Source: Gammaproteobacteria bacterium (GTDB lineage: Bacteria; Pseudomonadota; Gammaproteobacteria; Steroidobacterales; Foliamicaceae). Taken from it: a stretch of 64,000 nucleotides of DNA. The position numbers and the translations under genes were made by a program. Each line of letters opens with the position of its first letter. Within the stretch, counting starts at the first letter, position 1. The notes beneath the pieces were generated by a model. It was given only the letters and a program-made list of their open reading frames with translations. It was not told the origin of the DNA and made no database searches. Location of the stretch: the NCBI GenBank assembly GCA_009838035.1, contig VXSK01000004.1, positions 124,001-188,000 on the forward strand, written 5' to 3'. Of this stretch, positions 60,267-64,000 are shown in pieces.

Positions 60267-60378
60267 GGCCGCAACCGCACCTCCCCTTCCGGAACCTTCC
60301 GAAGCCAGGGATGGCTGAGGAGAGCCCACAGGGACGTGCTTGCCGGCGTGTTCCGGAAGGGGAGGTGCGGTTGCGGCC
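60267..60378. repeat. 28-bp perfect inverted repeat between pilC and pilD
   Basis: The arms 60267-60294 and 60351-60378 (starting GGCCGCAACCGCACCTCC) match perfectly in reverse complement over 28 bases, around a 56-base centre. The transcript would fold into a long stem between pilC and pilD on the minus strand. It may stop or process the pil transcript. It is too long for a normal terminator and lacks transposase or target duplications that I can see. The centre contains CCAGGGATGGCTGAGGAG, reminiscent of intergenic palindrome families. Confidence 0.8.
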
Positions 60379-60402
60379 GCAGGACTGTCGCTCCCGGCCC
60401 GC

Positions 60403-61602
60403 TCATATCACCGATCCCATCCGGAAAATCGGCAAATACATGGCCAGCACAAGCCCCCCGATCAGGACGCCGAGTATCGCCATGAGCAGCGGTTCCAGCA
60501 GCGCGCCCAGGCGGTCGGCGGACGCCTGCAGTTCCTCCTCGTAGCGCTCCGCCAGATGGCGGCACATTTCGCTCAGGCGCCCGGTTTCCTCCCCCACGCC
60601 CAGCATCCGGATCAGTGCGGGCGGTAACGCCTGTACGTAGGCCATTGAGCGCGTGAGGCTCTGGCCCGTCTCCACGTCGTCCCGGGCCTGCCGAATGGCC
60701 GATTCGTAAACCCGGCTACCGCAGGCGCCCGCGGCTCCGTCCAGCGCCTCGATCGCCGGCAGGCCCGCGTCCAGCAGGGTCGCCAGCGTGCGCATGAATC
60801 GCGCCAGAGCCGCGCGGGCGAAAAGTCCACCCAGCATCGGCAGGCACAGCTTGAGCCGGTCCTCCAGCATGCGCAACCCGGGCAGGCGCTTGCGCAGCCA
60901 CGCCAGAAAAAGGACGGCCGAGCCGGTCACGATCAGCCAGGCAAGACCATCTTCGCGCAGACGTTCGGAAAGGCTGACCACGAGACGGGTGAGCGGCGGG
61001 AGTCCGGCCCCGTATCCGGCGAACATGCGCTCGAATTCCGGTACGACGTAGATCAGCATCAGTCCGACCACGACGGCGGCGATCCCCAGAACGGCCGCCG
61101 GATAGCTCAGCGCGGAAGACATCTTCTTGCGTATCCGCTCGCGCCTCTCCAGCCAGGTGGCCAGGTTGGCCAGCAGATTCGGGAGGCGTCCCGAGCGCTC
61201 GCCCGCCGCCACCAGGCTGACGTGGAGCCCGCCGAAGTGCTTCGGGTGGCGCCTCAGGGCGTCGCTGAGCGGGTTGCCTGCGGCGACCTCGCGCGAGAGC
61301 GTTTCCAGCAATTCCTGCATGCGGACCTGGTGCTGGCTTTCGGCGGTGATATCCAGCGCCTGGACAACCGGCAGGCCTGCCTGGAGCACGGTGGCGAGTT
61401 CGCGCACCATGAATGCGATATCCACCGGCTTGATCGAGCGGCGCTGACTGCGGCTTGGCCGCGCGGCGCGCACCCTGATGGGTGTGACGCCGTCGCGTTG
61501 CAGTTCCGCGCGGACGTTCGCCGCGCTGATGTCGCGCCGCGAACCTTTGAGCAACCGTCCGTCGCGCGCCCGGCCTTCCCAGGAATAGGTGCTCCTTGCC
61601 AT
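60403..61602 (-). CDS. pilC: type IV pilus inner-membrane platform protein PilC
   Basis: 399 residues. Polytopic protein that links the ATPases to pilus assembly. Two repeated T2SSF domains: the first around IKPVDIAFMVRELATVLQAG-LPVVQALD at about 57-85 and the second around ALARFMRTLATLLDAGLPAI-EALDGAA at about 264-290. Transmembrane helices include VLGIAAVVVGLMLIYVVPEF and the C-terminal PLLMAILGVLIGGLVLAMYL. Six bases separate it from pilB. Confidence 0.95.
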   Translation of the reverse strand: MARSTYSWEGRARDGRLLKGSRRDISAANVRAELQRDGVTPIRVRAARPSRSQRRSIKPVDIAFMVRELATVLQAGLPVVQALDITAESQHQVRMQELLETLSREVAAGNPLSDALRRHPKHFGGLHVSLVAAGERSGRLPNLLANLATWLERRERIRKKMSSALSYPAAVLGIAAVVVGLMLIYVVPEFERMFAGYGAGLPPLTRLVVSLSERLREDGLAWLIVTGSAVLFLAWLRKRLPGLRMLEDRLKLCLPMLGGLFARAALARFMRTLATLLDAGLPAIEALDGAAGACGSRVYESAIRQARDDVETGQSLTRSMAYVQALPPALIRMLGVGEETGRLSEMCRHLAERYEEELQASADRLGALLEPLLMAILGVLIGGLVLAMYLPIFRMGSVI

Positions 61603-61607
61603 TTCAA

Positions 61608-63347
61608 TCAGGGCTTGTCGGCGCCAGGCGCGGCGCCTGTGCCGGATGTGGTCACGCGGTTGATTTCCTCAAGGCTGGTAACGCCGTCACGGACTTTCCG
61701 CAGTCCGGATTCGCGCAGCGTGGAGACGTTTTCGCCATGAGCCTGGGTTTCTATGGCGGCAATCGGAGCGCCGTCCAGTATCAGGTGCCGCAGCGCCGGC
61801 GAAATCGGCATGACCTGGAACACCCCCACGCGGCCGCGGTAACCGTCGGCGCATTGACGGCAGGCGCCCCGGCCGGAGGGGCGGTAGAGCCGGGCGCCGG
61901 CGGGCAGGATGTCCTCGCCGACGTCCTGCCCGCGAAGCGCCGTCTCGCCCGGCGAATAATGCTGCCGGCATTCGGGGCACAGCCGCCGGGCAAGGCGCTG
62001 CGCCACGATCAGGTGGACCGAGGCGGCCGCGTAGGGCGGGACCTCAAGGTCGCGCAGGCGGGTCAGCGAGGCGGGAGCGTCCTCCGTGTGCAGCGTGGAA
62101 AGCACGAGATGGCCGGTCTGGGCGGCGCGCACGGCGATGGCGGCGGTTTCCGCATCGCGTATCTCGCCCACCATGATCACGTCCGGGTCCTGCCGCAGAA
62201 AGGCCCGCAGTGCACTGGCGAAGGTCAGCCCGGCGGCCCGGTTCACATTGACCTGGTTGACGCCGGCAAGCTGGATTTCGCAGGGGTCCTCGACCGCGCT
62301 GATGTTGCGTTCCTGCACGTTGAGGCGTTCCAGGGCCGCGTACAGCGTCACGGTTTTGCCGCTGCCGGTAGGTCCGGTGACCAGGATCATTCCCTGGGGG
62401 CGATCCAGCGCGGCGAGGAAGTGAGCTTGCTGCCGCGCGGTCATGCCCAGTTCATCCAATGACGGCAGCGCCGCGCCCGAATCCAGGATCCGCACCACGG
62501 CCTTTTCCCCGTAGAGAGTGGGCAGGGTGTTCATTCGCAGGTCCACCTTGCGCCGGTTCGGCAGGCGCAGCCGGATTCTTCCGTCCTGCGGCGCGCGCCT
62601 TTCGGCTATGTCCAGCCGGGCCAGGACCTTGAGCCGCGCGCAGACCTTGGCCGCCAGCCCGGCCGGCGGCCGTGCCGCGATCCTGAGCAGGCCGTCGATG
62701 CGCAGGCGTACGCGGTATTCGTCCTCGTAAGGTTCGAAGTGGATGTCCGACGCCCCCTGGCGTATGGCGTTCAGCAGTATGCCGTTGACGAAGCGCACAA
62801 CCGGCGCTTCGTCAACGGAGGCAACGATGGCCGGGTCTTCCTCCTGCGGCGTTTCGGCCTCGAACTCCATGGGCGGCAGTTCGTCCGCCAGCAAATCGCT
62901 CTCCGGCGGACCCGCGTCCGCCGACCGCAAACGCGCCGCCAGTTTCCGATGCTCCACGACGACGGCGCAGGGCTTGAGGCCCGTGCGTCGGCGCACTTCA
63001 TCGAGCACCGTGATCTGCGCCGGATCCGCCAGGCCCAGGACCAGCCTGTCCCCATCGGCCGCCAGGGCGGCCAGACCATGCGAGGCCAGGAAGTCGTGAT
63101 CAATTCCGCTGGCTGGCGGCGCCATTTCTGCCAGGCGGTCCAGGTCGAGCAGGGGCAGGCCGAACTCGCGCGCGATCGCTCCGGTCAGCCGCGCCGCGTC
63201 GACTTCCTCGCGTTCAGCCAGCCAGGCGATGAGGCCCGCGTCCGAGGCGCCCAGCTCCCGTTCCGCCAATGCCAGCGTGTCGCGTCCGACTATGCCCAGC
63301 GCCACCAGGCGTTTGCTCAGTGGGCTGCCGAGCGCGCCGTGTTCCAT
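61608..63347 (-). CDS. pilB: type IV pilus assembly ATPase PilB
   Basis: 579 residues. Hexameric ATPase that powers pilus extension. The N-terminal GSPII_E/MshEN domain is followed by the ATPase core: Walker A LVTGPTGSGKTVTLYAALER at about 330, Asp box NISAVEDPCEIQLAGVNQVN, Walker B in DPDVIMVGEIRDAETAAIAV and His box GHLVLSTLHTEDAPASLTRL. A tetracysteine zinc motif is present: CPECRQHY and CRQCADGYRGR at about 457-500. 30 bases downstream of pilA. Confidence 0.95.
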   Translation of the reverse strand: MEHGALGSPLSKRLVALGIVGRDTLALAERELGASDAGLIAWLAEREEVDAARLTGAIAREFGLPLLDLDRLAEMAPPASGIDHDFLASHGLAALAADGDRLVLGLADPAQITVLDEVRRRTGLKPCAVVVEHRKLAARLRSADAGPPESDLLADELPPMEFEAETPQEEDPAIVASVDEAPVVRFVNGILLNAIRQGASDIHFEPYEDEYRVRLRIDGLLRIAARPPAGLAAKVCARLKVLARLDIAERRAPQDGRIRLRLPNRRKVDLRMNTLPTLYGEKAVVRILDSGAALPSLDELGMTARQQAHFLAALDRPQGMILVTGPTGSGKTVTLYAALERLNVQERNISAVEDPCEIQLAGVNQVNVNRAAGLTFASALRAFLRQDPDVIMVGEIRDAETAAIAVRAAQTGHLVLSTLHTEDAPASLTRLRDLEVPPYAAASVHLIVAQRLARRLCPECRQHYSPGETALRGQDVGEDILPAGARLYRPSGRGACRQCADGYRGRVGVFQVMPISPALRHLILDGAPIAAIETQAHGENVSTLRESGLRKVRDGVTSLEEINRVTTSGTGAAPGADKP

Positions 63348-63377
63348 GGCGGCGGTGCAGTCCTGCGACCAGGGAAA

Positions 63378-63860
63378 TCAGGAGCGGCAGGACTGCGGCA
63401 GGTAGGAGTTTTCCAGGTCGGTAGCGGCTTCCTCCGCGCCGAGCGCTTGCCCTTCCGGGGCCGGGGCGTTGCCGCACCTCCATAGCAGCGTGGCGCCGTC
63501 GTCCGCCACATACGGCGTGAGGTACAGCACCTTGTCCCTGATGATGCGATTGGCTTCGTTGCCGAAGGTGACTACCACTTCGCTGTCGACGATGTCCACG
63601 GACGCAACATAACGTCCCTGCGTATCCGCCGCTTCCGCGCTCAAACCGGCTTCTTCCCGGTTTCCCGGCCCGCCGCCGCTCCCCACATAAGTCTCGGTGA
63701 CGGCGTTGCGCGTCTGCACCGACAGCGCCAGACCTTCCTGCACCTGCGCGCGTATCGTGTAGTCCTGGTAGGCGGGAATCGCCAGGGCCGCCAGAATGCC
63801 GATGATGGCGATGACGATCAGCAATTCCACCAGGGTAAATCCTTGTGACCTCTGTTGCAT
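63378..63860 (-). CDS. pilA: type IV pilin PilA
   Basis: 160 residues. Major or minor pilin. Leader MQQRSQG followed by FTLVELLIVIAIIGILAALA, the class III signal with Glu5, then the N-terminal helix IPAYQDYTIRAQVQEGLALS. A disulfide loop at the C-terminus is likely (WRCGN and QSCRS, about 129 and 158). PilD, encoded in the same cluster, should process it. Gly/Pro-rich variable segment SGGGPGNREEAGL in the middle. Confidence 0.95.
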   Translation of the reverse strand: MQQRSQGFTLVELLIVIAIIGILAALAIPAYQDYTIRAQVQEGLALSVQTRNAVTETYVGSGGGPGNREEAGLSAEAADTQGRYVASVDIVDSEVVVTFGNEANRIIRDKVLYLTPYVADDGATLLWRCGNAPAPEGQALGAEEAATDLENSYLPQSCRS

Positions 63861-63891
63861 GGCATCCAGTCCTTTTGCGCGAAACGCCGCC

Positions 63892-63920
63892 AGAATAAGT
63901 CAGGCCCAGGGCGCGCGCAA
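63892..63920 (-). promoter_or_regulatory. possible sigma-70 promoter of pilA
   Basis: On the minus strand, TTGCGC (63915-63920) and TATTCT (63892-63897) are 17 bases apart, about 30 bases before the pilA ATG. A sigma-54-like TTGGCACTGGAAATTGC lies further upstream (about 63945-63961) but has one extra base between GG and GC. Confidence 0.4.
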
Positions 63921-64000
63921 GCGCGAATTCGCCCGCGTTTGAGCGCAATTTCCAGTGCCAAGCCGGCACTTGGCTTGCGCGGCTTTGCGCTATTGATTCA

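Noticed and set aside
63945..63961. Sigma-54 promoter (TGGCAC ... TTGC) upstream of pilA
   Set aside because: There are 11 bases between GG and GC instead of the strict 10, so it is not a reliable match.

Overview
The window is chromosomal DNA from a high-GC Gammaproteobacterium. Three things point there: a zapD homologue in the order pilB-pilC-pilD-coaE-zapD-mutT, the tkt-gap-pgk-pyk sugar-phosphate cluster, and rplI followed directly by dnaB. The species cannot be named from sequence reading alone. Coding density is very high, most neighbouring genes overlap by 4-14 bases, and no intergenic gap exceeds about 200 bases. Long antisense frames are common because of the GC content and were ignored.

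Layout. 1-4.7 kb: end of rplI, dnaB, a DinG/YoaA-type helicase and tsaB, then a 17-residue Tat-leader remnant. 4.7-10.1 kb: a hypothetical exported protein, an Old Yellow Enzyme family oxidoreductase, a RidA protein, an SDR, and a translationally coupled pair of Tat-leader proteins (DUF1838 and a nitrilase). 10.1-13.8 kb: argG and three NTF2/SnoaL-like genes. 13.8-17.9 kb: squalene genes hpnE-hpnD, divergent from hpnC, and a membrane protein. 17.9-23.7 kb: a sulfite-oxidase-like molybdoenzyme, an M28 peptidase, a methyltransferase/small-protein module, a beta-propeller protein and a bile-acid:Na+ symporter homologue. 23.8-27.2 kb: a decayed phenylacetyl-CoA epoxidase operon. 27.4-32.3 kb: an ECF sigma/FecR/TonB-receptor surface-signalling trio. 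32.4-33.2 kb: tRNA-Ala and a VapBC-like pair. 33.3-41.7 kb: a PQQ dehydrogenase, an aldehyde dehydrogenase, a second sulfite-oxidase-like enzyme with its cytochrome, an acyl-CoA synthetase and two more cytochromes c. 41.8-45.3 kb: an AhpD-like protein, a second methyltransferase/small-protein module and two SDRs. 45.4-49.4 kb: hsp20 behind a near-perfect sigma-32 promoter, an alcohol dehydrogenase, a polysaccharide deacetylase, an enoyl-CoA hydratase and a LON-domain protein. 49.5-57.1 kb: a peroxiredoxin/thioredoxin-like protein, tkt, gap, pgk, pyk and mgtE. 57.1-64 kb: hpf, mutT, zapD, coaE, pilD, pilC, pilB and pilA.

The most striking observations are these. (1) A 307-bp miniature transposon sits in paaE, with perfect 24-bp terminal inverted repeats and an 8-bp target duplication. 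It consists almost entirely of one 79-codon gene with a strong ribosome binding site. (2) In the same operon, paaA carries an in-frame TGA where a conserved Trp is expected, between the two halves of its di-iron site. paaD is absent. (3) A methyltransferase and a small helical protein occur side by side twice, in different relative orientations, which suggests an undescribed functional pair. (4) A diheme cytochrome c appears to start at CTG, coupled to the upstream stop. (5) A tandem 52-bp hairpin repeat shows a compensatory base change.
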